DNA of 64,000 bases from Eledone cirrhosa (Eukaryota; Mollusca; Cephalopoda; Octopoda; Eledonidae): the NCBI GenBank assembly GCA_964016885.1, contig OZ024743.1, positions 178,950,888 to 179,014,887 of the forward strand, in the 5' to 3' direction. A program made the position numbers and the translations under genes. How positions within the stretch are numbered: position 1 is the first letter of the stretch; every line of letters begins with the position of its first letter. The notes beneath the pieces were generated by a model that saw only the letters and a list, made by a program, of their open reading frames with translations, searched no databases and was not told the DNA's origin. This document shows, one piece after another, positions 1 to 10,300 of the stretch.

Positions 1-22
1 TTGGTGGTGTTGGTGTTGTTGA

Positions 23-54
<32 letters not shown>

Positions 55-384
55 TGGTGGTGCTGGTGGTGGTGGTGTGGTTGTCGATGGTAGTGTGGTT
101 GATGACGTTGTTGTTGGTGGTGTTGGTGTTGTTGATATTGTTGTTGTTGTTGGTGGTGGTGGTGTGGTGGTGGTGTGGTTGTCCATGGTAGTGTGGTTGA
201 TGACGTTGTTGTTGGTGGTGTTGGTGTTGTTGATACTGTTGTTGTTGTTGTTGGTGGTGGTGGTACTAGTGATGTGGTTGGTGACGTTGTTGTTGTTGGT
301 GGTGGTGTTGTTGATATTGTTGTTGTTGTTGGTGGCGGTGGTAGTGGTTATGGTGGTGTGGTTGATGACGTTGTTGTTGTTGTT
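1..384. repeat. Degenerate GTT/GGT-triplet block bordering the satellite
   Basis: This stretch does not follow the 24-bp unit. It is a mosaic of GTT, GGT, GTG and GAT triplets with a loose long period. The motif GATGACGTTG begins at 101, 199 and 364, with the variant GGTGACGTTG at 280, giving spacings of 98, 81 and 84 bp. The companion motif GTTGATATTG begins at 18, 131 and 310, with GTTGATACTG at 229. The first two full copies (77-174 and 175-272) are near-identical. At 385 it passes without a break in composition into the 24-bp array. I infer that it is the array border and possibly the ancestral triplet repeat. A coding reading (Val/Gly-rich on +, Asn/Thr-rich on -) is possible but unsupported. 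Confidence 0.8.
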
Positions 385-3300
385 GGTGTTGTTAGTAGTG
401 TGGTTGTTGGTGTTGTCAGTGGTGTGGTTGTTGGTGTTGTCAGTGGTGTGGTTGTTGGTGTTGTCTGTGGTGTGGTTGTTGGTGTTGTCAGTAGTGTGGT
501 TGTTGGTGTTGACTGTGGTGTGGTTGTTGGTGTTGTCAGGTGTTTGGTTGTTGGTGTTGTCAGTGGTGTGGTTGTTGGTGTTGTCAGTGGTGTGGTTGTT
601 GGTGTTGTCAGTGGTGTGGTTGTTGGTGTTGTCAGTGGTGTGGTTGTTGGTGTTGTCAGTGGTGTGGTTGTTGGTGTTGTCTGTTTTGTGGTTGTTGGTG
701 TTGTCTGTGGTGTGGTTGTTGGTGTTGTCAGTGGTGTGGTTGTTGGTGTTGTCAGTGGTGTGGTTGTTGGTGTTGTCAGTGGTGTGGTTGTTGGTGTTGT
801 CAGTGGTGTGGTTGTTGGTGTTGTCTGTGGTGTGGTTGTTGGTGTTGTCAGTGGTGTGGTTGTTGGTGTTGTCTGTTTTGTGGTTGTTGGTGTTGTCAGT
901 GGTGTGGTTGTTGGTGTTGTCTGTTTTGTGGTTGTTGGTGTTGTCAGTGCTGTGGTTGTTGGTGTTGTCTGTTTTGTGGTTGTTGGTGTTGTCTGTGGTG
1001 TGGTTGTTGGTGTTGTCAGTGGTGTGGTTGTTGGTGTTGTCAGTGGTGTGGTTGTTGGTGTTGTCTGTTTTGTGGTTGTTGGTGTTGTCTGTGGTGTGGT
1101 TGTTGGTGTTGTCAGTGCTGTGGTTGTTGGTGTTGTCTGTGGTGTGGTTGTTGGTGTTGTCAGTGGTGTGGTTGTTGGTGTTGTCAGTGGTGTGGTTGTT
1201 GGTGTTGTCTGTTTTGTGGTTGTTGGTGTTGTCTGTGGTGTGGTTGTTGGTGTTGTCAGTGCTGTGGTTGTTGGTGTTGTCTGTGGTGTGGTTGTTGGTG
1301 TTGTCTGTGGTGTGGTTGTTGGTGTTGTCTGTTTTGTGGTTGTTGGTGTTGTCAGTGGTGTGGTTGTTGGTGTTGTCTGTTTTGTGGTTGTTGGTGTTGT
1401 CTGTGGTGTGGTTGTTGGTGTTGTCAGTGGTGTGGTTGTTGGTGTTGTCAGTGGTGTGGTTGTTGGTGTTGTCTGTTTTGTGGTTGTTGGTGTTGTCTGT
1501 GGTGTGGTTGTTGGTGTTGTCAGTGGTGTGGTTGTTGGTGTTGTCAGTGGTGTGGTTGTTGGTGTTGTCTGTGGTGTTGTTGTTGGTGTTGTCAGTAGTG
1601 TGGTTGTTGGTGTTGTCAGTAGTGTGGTTGTTGGTGTTGTCAGTGGTGTGGTTGTTGGTGTTGTCTGTTTTGTGGTTGTTGGTGTTGTCTGTGGTGTGGT
1701 TGTTGGTGTTGTCAGTGGTGTGGTTGTTGGTGTTGTCAGTGGTGTGGTTGTTGGTGTTGTCTGTTTTGTGGTTGTTGGTGTTGTCTGTGGTGTGGTTGTT
1801 GGTGTTGTCAGTGCTGTGGTTGTTGGTGTTGTCAGTGGTGTGGTTGTTGGTGTTGTCAGTGGTGTGGTTGTTGGTGTTGTCAGTGGTGTGGTTGTTGGTG
1901 TTGACAGTGGTGTGGTTGTTGGTGTTGTCTGTGGTGTGGTTGTTGGTGTTGTCAGTGGTGTGGTTGTTGGTGTTGTCAGTGGTGTGGTTGTTGGTGTTGT
2001 CTGTTTTGTGGTTGTTGGTGTTGTCTGTGGTGTGGTTGTTGGTGTTGTCTGTGGTGTGGTTGTTGGTGTTGTATGTGGTGTGGTTGTTGGTGTTGTCAGT
2101 AGTGTGGTTGTTGGTGTTGTCAGTAGTGTGGTTGTTGGTGTTGTCTGTTTTGTGTTTGTTGGTGTTGTCTGTGGTCTGGTTGTTGGTGTTGTCAGTGGTG
2201 TGGTTGTTGGTGTTGTCAGTGGTGCGGTTGTTGTTGTTGTCTGTGGTGTGATTGTTTGTGTTGTCAATAGTGTGGTTGTTGGTGTTGTCAGTAGTGTGGT
2301 TGTTGGTGTTGTCTGTTTTGTGGTTGTTGGTGTTGTCTGTGGTGTGGTTGTTGGTGTTGTCAGTGGTGTGGTTGTTGGTGTTGTCAGTAGTGTGGTTGTT
2401 GGTGTTGTTGGTAGTGTGGTTGTTGGTGTTGTCAGTGGTGTGGCTGTTGGTGTTGTCTGTGGTGTGGTTGTTGGTGTTGTCTGTGGTGTGGTTGTTGGTG
2501 TTGTCAGTGGTGTGGTTGTTGGTGTTGTCAGTAGTGTGGTTGTTGGTGTTGTCAGTGGTGTGGTTGTTGGTGTTGTCAGTGGTGTGGTTGTTGGTGTTGT
2601 CTGTTTTGTGGTTGTTGGTATTGTCAGTGGTGTGGTTGTTGGTGTTGTCTGTTTTGTGGTTGTTGGTGTTGTCAGTGGTGTGGTTGTTGGTGTTGTCAGT
2701 GGTGTGGTTGTTGGTGTTGTCAGTAGTGTGGTTGTTGGTGTTGTCACTGGTGTGGTTGTTGGTGTTGTCAGTAGTGTGGTTGTTGTTGTTGTCTGTGGTG
2801 TGGTTGTTGGTGTTGTCAGTAGTGTGGTTGTTGGTGTTGTCAGTGGTGTAGTTGTTGGTGTTGTCAGTGGTGTGGTTGTTGCTGTTGTCAGTAGTGTGGT
2901 TGTTGGTGTTGTCAGTGGTGTGGTTGTTGGTGTTGTCAGTAGTGTGGTTGTTGGTGTTGTCAGTGGTGTTGTTGTTGGTGTTGTCAGTAGTGTGGTTGTT
3001 GGTGTTGTGAGTGGTGTGGTTGTTGGTGTTGACAGTGGTGTGGTTGTTGGTGTTGTCAGTGGTGTGGTTGTTGGTGTTGTCAGTGGTGTGGTTGTTGGTG
3101 TTGTCAGTGGTGTGGTTGTTGCTGTTGTCTGTGGTGTGGTTGTTGGTGTTGTCAGTGGTGTGGCTGTTGGTGTTGTGAGTGGTGTGGATGTTGGTGTTGT
3201 CAGTGGTGTGGTTGTTGGTGTTGTCAGTGGTGTGGTTGTTGGTGGTGTCTGTGGTGTGGTTGTTGGTGTTGTCAGTAGTGTGGTTGTTGGTGTTGACAGT

Positions 3301-3403
3301 GGTGTGGTTGTTGGTGTTGTCTGTGGTGTGGTTGTTGGTGTTGTCAGTAGTGTGGTTGTTGGTGTTGTCAGTAGTGTGGTTGTTGGTGTTGTCAGTGGTG
3401 TGG
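385..3403. repeat. Left array domain, rich in TCTGTTTTG units
   Basis: Domain of about 126 units in which three unit types alternate: the consensus, GTCTGTGG units and GTCTGTTTTG units (A10 to T plus two G to T changes in the next half). CAGTGCTGTGG units occur at about 948, 1115, 1255 and 1808. A rarer haplotype, a GTGTTTGTT unit followed by GGTGCGG and GTGTGATTG units, lies at about 2150-2260; the same haplotype recurs in the next three blocks (about 5705-6030, 12815-13136, 19300-19620). This makes 385-3403 a diverged relative of the larger HOR. It ends at a 23-bp unit (GGATGTTGTGTTG, one G lost) at 3402-3414. Confidence 0.85.
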
Positions 3404-6400
3404 ATGTTGTGTTGTCAGTGGTGTGGTTGTTGGTGTTGTCAGTGGTGTGGTTGTTGGTGTTGTCAGTAGTGTGGTTGTTGGTGTTTTCAGTAGTGTGGTT
3501 GTTGGTGTTGTCAGTGGTGTGGTTGTTGGTGTTGTCAGTGGTGTGGTTGTTGGATTTGTCAGTGGTGTGGTTGTTGGTGTTGGCAGTGGTGTTGTTGTTG
3601 GTGTTGTCAGTAGTGTGGTTGTTGGTGTTGTCAGTGGTGTGGTTGTTGGTGTTGTCAGTGGTGTGGTTGTTGGTGTTGTCAGTAGTGTGGTTGTTGGTGT
3701 TGTCAGTAGTGTCGTTGTTGGTGTTGTCAGTAGTGTGGTTGTTGCTGTTGTCAGTGGTGTGGTTGTTGGTGTTGTCAGTGGTGTGGTTGTTGGTGTTGTC
3801 AGTGGTGTGGTTGTTGGTGTTGTCAGTGGTGTGGTTGTTGGTGTTGTCAGTGGTGTGGTTGTTGGTGTTGTCAGTGGTGTGGTTGTTGGTGTTGTCAGTA
3901 GTGTGGTTGTTGGTGTTGTCAGTGGTGTGGTTGTTGGTGTTGTCAGTAGTGTGGTTGTTGGTGTTGTCAGTGGTGTGGATGTTGGTGTTGTCAGTGGTGT
4001 GGTTGTTGGTGTTGTCAGTGGTGTGGTTGTTGGTGTTGACAGTGGTGTGGTTGTTGGTGTTGTCAGTGGTGTGGTTGTTGGTGTTGTCAGTGGTGTGGCT
4101 GTTGGTGTTGTCAGTAGTGTGGTTGTTGGTGTTGTCAGTAGTGTGGATGTTGGTGTTGTCAGTGGTGTGGTTGTTGGTGTTGTCAGTTGTGTGGTTGTTG
4201 GTGTTGTCTGTGGTGTGGTTGTTGGTGTTGTCTGTGGTGTGGATGTTGGTGTTGTCAGTGGTGTGGTTGTTGGTGTTGTCAGTAGTGTGGTTGTTGGTGT
4301 TGTCTGTGGTGTGGTTGTTGGTGTTGTCAGTGGTGTGGCTGTTGGTGTTGTCAGTAGTGTGGTTGTTGGTGTTGTCAGTGGTGTGGTTGTTGGTGTTGTC
4401 AGTAGTGTGGTTGTTGGTGTTGTCAGTGGTGTGGTTGTTGGTGTTGTCAGTGGTGTGGTTGTTGGTGTTGTCACTGGTGTGGTTGTTGGTGTTGTCAGTG
4501 GTGTGGTTGTTGGTGTTGTCAGTGGTGTGGTTGTTGGTGTTGTCAGTTGTGTGGTTGTTGGTGTTGTCAGTGGTGTGGTTGTTGGTGTTGTCACTGGTGT
4601 GGTTGTTGTCAGTGGTGTGGTTGTTGGTGTTGTCAGTGGTGTGGTTGTTGGTGTTGTCTGTTTTGTGGTTGTTGGTGTTGTCAGTGGTGTGGTTGTTGGT
4701 GTTGTCACTGGTGTGGTTGTTGGTGTTGTCAGTGGTGTGGTTGTTGGTGTTGTCACTGGTGTGGTTGTTGGTGTTGTCTGTTTTGTGGTTGTTGGTGTTG
4801 TCAGTGGTGTGGTTGTTGGTGTTGTCACTGGTGTGGTTGTTGGTGTTGTCAGTGGTGTGGTTGTTGGTGTTGTCAGTGGTGTGGTTGTTGGTGTTGTCTG
4901 TTTTGTGGTTGTTGGTGTTGTCAGTGGTGTGGTTGTTGGTGTTGTCACTGGTGTGGTTGTTGGTGTTGTCAGTAGTGTGGTTGTTGGTGTTGTCACTGGT
5001 GTGGTTGTTGGTGTTGTCAGTGGTGTGGTTGTTGGTGTTGTCAGTGGTGTGGTTGTTGGTGTTGTCAGTTGTGTGGTTGTTGGTGTTGTCAGTGGTGTGG
5101 TTGTTGGTGTTGTCACTGGTGTGGTTGTTGTCAGTGGTGTGGTTGTTGGTGTTGTCAGTGGTGTGGTTGTTGGTGTTGTCTGTTTTGTGGTTGTTGGTGT
5201 TGGCAGTGGTGTGGTTGTTGGTGTTGTCTGTTTTGTGGTTGTTGGTGTTGTCAGTGGTGTGGTTGTTGGTGTTGTCACTGGTGTGGTTGTTGTCAGTAGT
5301 GTGGATGTTGGTGTTGTCAGTGGTGTGGTTGTTGGTGTTGTCTGTTTTGTGGTTGTTGGTGTTGTCAGTGGTGTGGTTGTTGGTGTTGTCTGTTTTGTGG
5401 TTGTTGGTGTTGTCAGTGGTGTGGTTGTTGGTGTTGTCACTGGTGTGGTTGTTGGTGTTGTCAGTGGTGTGGTTGTTGGTGTTGTCAGTGGTGTGGTTGT
5501 TGGTGTTGTCTGTTTTGTGGTTGTTGGTGTTGTCTGTGGTGTGGTTGTTGGTGTTGTCAGTAGTGTGGTTGTTGGTGTTGTCAGTGGTGTGGCTGTTGGT
5601 GTTGTCAGTAGTGTGGTTGTTGGTGTTGTCTGTTTTGTGGTTGTTGGTGTTGTCAGTGGTGTGGTTGTTGGTGTTGTCTGTTTTGTGGTTGTTGGTGTTG
5701 TCTGTTTTGTGTTTGTTGGTGTTGTCTGTGGTGTGGTTGTTGGTGTTGTCAGTGGTGCGGTTGTTGTTGTTGTCTGTGGTGTGATTGTTGGTGTTGTCAG
5801 TAGTGTGGTTGTTGGTGTTGTCAGTGGTGTGGTTGTTGGTGTTGTCAGTGGTGTGGTTGTTGGTGTTGTCTGTTTTGTGGTTGTTGGTGTTGTCAGTGGT
5901 GTGGTTGTTGGTGTTGTCTGTTTTGTGGTTGTTGGTGTTGTCTGTTTTGTGTTTGTTGGTGTTGTCTGTGGTGTGGTTGTTGGTGTTGTCAGTGGTGCGG
6001 TTGTTGTTGTTGTCTGTGGTGTGATTGTTGGTGTTGTCAGTAGTGTGGTTGTTGGTGTTGTCAGTGGTGTGGTTGTTGGTGTTGTCAGTGGTGTGGTTGT
6101 TGGTGTTGTCAGTGGTGTGGTTGTTGGTGTTGTCTGTTTTGTGGTTGTTGGTGTTGTCTGTGGTGTGGTTGTTGGTGTTGTCTGTGGTGTGGTTGTTGGT
6201 GTTGTAAGTGGTGTGGTTGTTGGTGTTGTCAGTAGTGTGGTTGTTGGTGTTGTCAGTAGTGTGGTTGTTGGTGTTGTCTGTTTTGTGGTTGTTGGTGTTG
6301 TCTGTGGTGTGGTTGTTGGTGTTGTCAGTGGTGTGGTTGTTGGTGTTGTCAGTAGTGTGGTTGTTGGTGTTGTTGGTAGTGTGGTTGTTGGTGTTGTCAG

Positions 6401-7320
6401 TGGTGTGGTTGTTGGTGTTGTCTGTTTTGTGGTTGTTGGTATTGTCAGTGGTGTGGCTGTTGGTGTTGTCAGTAGTGTGGTTGTTGGTGTTGTCAGTGGT
6501 GTGGTTGTTGGTGTTGTCTGTGGTGTGGTTGTTGGTGATGTCAGTAGTGTGGTTGTTGGTGTTGTCAGTGGTGTGGTTGTTGGTGTTGTCAGTAGTGTGG
6601 TTGTTGGTGTTGACAGTGGTGTGGTTGTTGGTGTTGTCTGTGGTGTGGTTGTTGGTGTTGTCAGTAGTGTGGCTGTTGGTGTTGTCAATGGTGTGGTTGT
6701 TGGTGTTGTCAGTGGTGTGGTTGTTGGTGTTGTCAGTGGTGTGGTTGTTGGTGTTGACAGTGGTGTGGTTGTTGGTGTTGTCAGTGGTGTGGCTGTTGGT
6801 GTTGTCTGTGGTGTGGTTGTTGGTGTTGTCAGAGGTGTGGTTGTTGGTGTTGTCAATGGTGTGGTTGTTGGTGTTGTCAGTGGTGTGGTTGTTGGTGTTG
6901 TCAGTGGTGTGGTTGTTGGTGTTGACAGTGGTGTGGTTGTTGGTGTTGTCAGTGGTGTGGCTGTTGGTGTTGTCAATGGTGTGGTTGTTGGTGTTGTCAG
7001 TGGTGTGGTTGTTGGTGTTGTCAGTGGTGTGGTTGTTGGTGTTGACAGGTGTGTGGTTGTTGGTGTTGTCAGTGGTGTGGCTGTTGGTGTTGTCTGTGGT
7101 GTGGTTGTTGGTGTTGTCAGTGGTGTGGTTGTTGGTGTTGTCAGTGGTGTGGCTGTTGGTGTTGTCTGTGGTGTGGTTGTTGGTGTTGTCAGTGGTGTGG
7201 TTGTTGGTGTTGTCAGTAGTGTGGTTGTTGGTGTTGTCAGTGGTGTGGTTGTTGGTGTTGACAGTAGTGTGGTTGTTTGTGTTGTCAGTAGTGTGGCTGT
7301 TGGTGTTGTCAGTGGTGTGG
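3404..7320. repeat. Higher-order repeat, partial copy (3,917 bp)
   Basis: Bounded on both sides by the same 23-bp unit (A of GGATGTTGTG at 3404 and 7321). It holds three 18-bp units, in which GGTGTT is missing between GTTGTT and GTCAGT, at 4609, 5131 and 5293. From the GTGGATG unit at 5305 to the right boundary is exactly 2016 bp (84 units), the same distance as in the next two copies (12413-14429 and 18897-20913). A 240-bp internal duplication (GGTGCGG units near 5756 and 5996) is carried by all three copies. The left part differs in length from the later copies, so only the right part is a close homologue. Confidence 0.88.
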
Positions 7321-10300
7321 ATGTTGTGTTGTCAGTGGTGTGGTTGTTGGTGTTGTCAGTAGTGTGGTTGTTGGTGTTGTCAGTGGTGTGGTTGTTGGTG
7401 TTGTCAGTGGTGTGGTTGTTGGTGTTGTCAGTGGTGTGGTTGTTGGTGTTGTCAGTAGTGTGGTTGTTGGTGTTGTCAGTGGTGTGGTTGTTGGTGTTGT
7501 CAGTGGTGTGGTTGTTGGTGTTGTCAGTGGTGTGGTTGTTGGTGTTGTCAGTGGTGTGGTTGTTGGTGTTGTCAGTAGTGTGGTTGTTGGTGTTGTCAGT
7601 GGTGTGGTTGTTGGTGTTGTCAGTAGTGTGGTTGTTGGTGTTGTCTGTGGTGTGGTTGTTGGTGTTGTCAGTAGTGTGGTTGTTGGTGTTGTCAGTGGTG
7701 TGGTTGTTGGTGTTGTCAGTGGTGTGGTTGTTGGTGTTGTCAGTGGTGTGGTTGTTGCTGTTGTCAGTAGTGTGGTTGTTGGTGTTGTCAGTGGTGTGGT
7801 TGTTGGTGTTGTCAGTAGTGTGGTTGTTGGTGTTGTCAGTGGTGTGGTTGTTGGTGTTGTCAGTGGTGTGGTTGTTGGTGTTGTCAGTGGTGTGGTTGTT
7901 GCTGTTGTCAGTAGTGTGGTTGTTGGTGTTGTCAGTGGTGTGGTTGTTGGTGTTGTCAGTAGTGTGGTTGTTGGTGTTGTCAGTAGTGGGTTGTTGGTGT
8001 TGTCTGTGGTGTGGTTGTTGGTGTTGTCTGTAGTGTGGTTGTTGGTGTTTTCAGTAGTGTGGTTGTTGGTGTTGTCAGTAGTGTGGTTGTTGGTGTTGTC
8101 AGTAGTGTGGTTGTTGGTGTTGTCAGTGGTGTTGTTGTTGGTGTTGTCAGTAGTGTGGTTGTTGGTGTTGTCAGTAGTGTGGTTGTTGGTGTTGACAGTG
8201 GTGTGGTTGTTGGTGTTGTCAGTGGTGTGGATGTTGGTGTTGTCAGTGGTGTGGTTGTTGGTGTTGTCAGTAGTGTGGTTGTTGGTGTTGTCAGTGGTGT
8301 GGCTGTTGGTGTTGTCAGTAGTGTGGTTGTTGGTGTTGTCAGTGGTGTGGTTGTTGGTGTTGTCTGTGGTGTGGTTGTTGGTGTTATCTGTGGTGTGGTT
8401 GTTGGTGTTGTCAGTGGTGTGGTTGTTGGTGTTGTCTGTGGTGTGGTTGTTGGTGTTGTCAGTGGTGTGGTTGTTGGTGTTGACAGTGGTGTGGTTGTTG
8501 GTGTTGTCTGTGGTGTGGTTGTTGGTGTTGTCAGTGGTGTGGTTGTTGGTGTTGTCAGTGGTGTGGTTGTTGGTGTTGTCAGTGGTGTGGATGTTGGTGT
8601 TGTCAGTAGTGTGGTTGTTGGTGTTGTCAGTGGTGTGGTTGTTGGTGTTGTCTGTGGTGTGGTTGTTGGTGTTGTCAGTGGTGTGGTTGTTGGTGTTGTC
8701 AGTGGTGTGGTTGTTGGTGTTGACAGTGGTGTGGTTGTTGGTGTTGTCTGTGGTGTGGTTGTTGGTGTTGTCAGTGGTGTGGTTGTTGGTGTTGTCAGTG
8801 GTGTGGTTGTTGGTGTTGACAGTGGTGTGGTTGTTGGTGTTGTCTGTGGTGTGGTTGTTGGTGTTGTCAGTGGTGTGGTTGTTGGTGTTGTCAGTGGTGT
8901 GGTTGTTGGTGTTGTCTGTGGTGTGGTTGTTGGTGTTGTCAGTGGTGTGGTTGTTGGTGTTGTCAGTGGTGTGGTTGTTGGTGTTGACAGTGGTGTGGTT
9001 GTTGGTGTTGTCTGTGGTGTGGTTGTTGGTGTTGTCAGTGGTGTGGTTGTTGGTGTTGTCAGTGGTGTGGTTGTTGGTGTTGTCTGTGGTGTGGTTGTTG
9101 GTGTTGTCAGTGGTGTGGTTGTTGGTGTTGTCAGTGGTGTGGTTGTTGGTGTTGACAGTGGTGTGGTTGTTGGTGTTGTCTGTGGTGTGGTTGTTGGTGT
9201 TGTCAGTGGTGTGGTTGTTGGTGTTGTCAGTGGTGTGGTTGTTGGTGTTGACAGTGGTGTGGTTGTTGGTGTTGTCTGTGGTGTGGTTGTTGGTGTTGTC
9301 AGTGGTGTGGTTGTTGGTGTTGTCAGTGGTGTGGTTGTTGGTGTTGTCTGTGGTGTGGTTGTTGGTGTTGTCAGTGGTGTGGTTGTTGGTGTTGTCAGTG
9401 GTGTGGTTGTTGGTGTTGACAGTGGTGTGGTTGTTGGTGTTGTCTGTGGTGTGGTTGTTGGTGTTGTCAGTGGTGTGGTTGTTGGTGTTGTCAGTGGTGT
9501 GGTTGTTGGTGTTGACAGTGGTGTGGTTGTTGGTGTTGTCTGTGGTGTGGCTGTTGGTGTTGTCAGTGGTGTGGTTGTTGGTGTTGTCAGTGGTGTGGTT
9601 GTTGGTATTGTCAGTGGTGTGGTTGTTGGTGTTGTCAGTGGTGTGGTTGTTGGTGTTGTCTGTGGTGTGGTTGTTGGTGTTGTCAGTGGTGTGGTTGTTG
9701 GTGTTGTCTGTGGTGTGGTTGTTGGTGTTGTCAGTGGTGTGGTTGTTGATGTTGTCAGTGGTGTGGTTGTTGGTGTTGACAGTGGTGTGGTTGTTGGTGT
9801 TGACAGTGGTGTGGTTGTTGGTGTTGTCAGTGGTGTGGTTGTTGGTGTTGACAGTGGTGTGGTTGTTGGTGTTGTCTGTGGTGTGGTTGTTGGTGTTGTC
9901 TGTGGTGTGGTTGTTGGTGTTGTCAGTGGTGTGGTTGTTGGTGTTGACAGTGGTGTGGTTGTTGGTGTTGTCAGTGGTGTGGTTGTTGGTGTTGTCAGTG
10001 GTGTGGTTGTTGGTGTTGTCAGTGGTGTGGTTGTTGGTGTTGACAGTGGTGTGGTTGTTGGTGTTGTCAGTGGTGTGGTTGTTGGTGTTGTCAGTGGTGT
10101 GGTTGTTGGTGTTGTCAGTGGTGTGGTTGTTGGTGTTGTCAGTGGTGTGGTTGTTGGTGTTGTCAGTGGTGTGGTAGTTGGTGTTGTCAGTGGTGTGGTT
10201 GTTGGTGTTGACAGTGGTGTGGTTGTTGGTGTTGTCAGTGGTGTGGTTGTTGGTGTTGTCAGTGGTGTGGTTGTTGGTGTTGTCAGTGGTGTGGTTGTTG

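Noticed and set aside
1..384. Promoter or gene end in the left flank
   Set aside because: Only degenerate triplet repeats are present; no TATA-like element, terminator or non-repetitive frame is visible.
540..1598. Cys/Trp-rich frame (CGCWCCQW repeat) as a metal-binding or toxin-like peptide
   Set aside because: It is the third + frame of the same unit, overlaps two other open frames, and lacks any recognisable signal peptide or cysteine framework.
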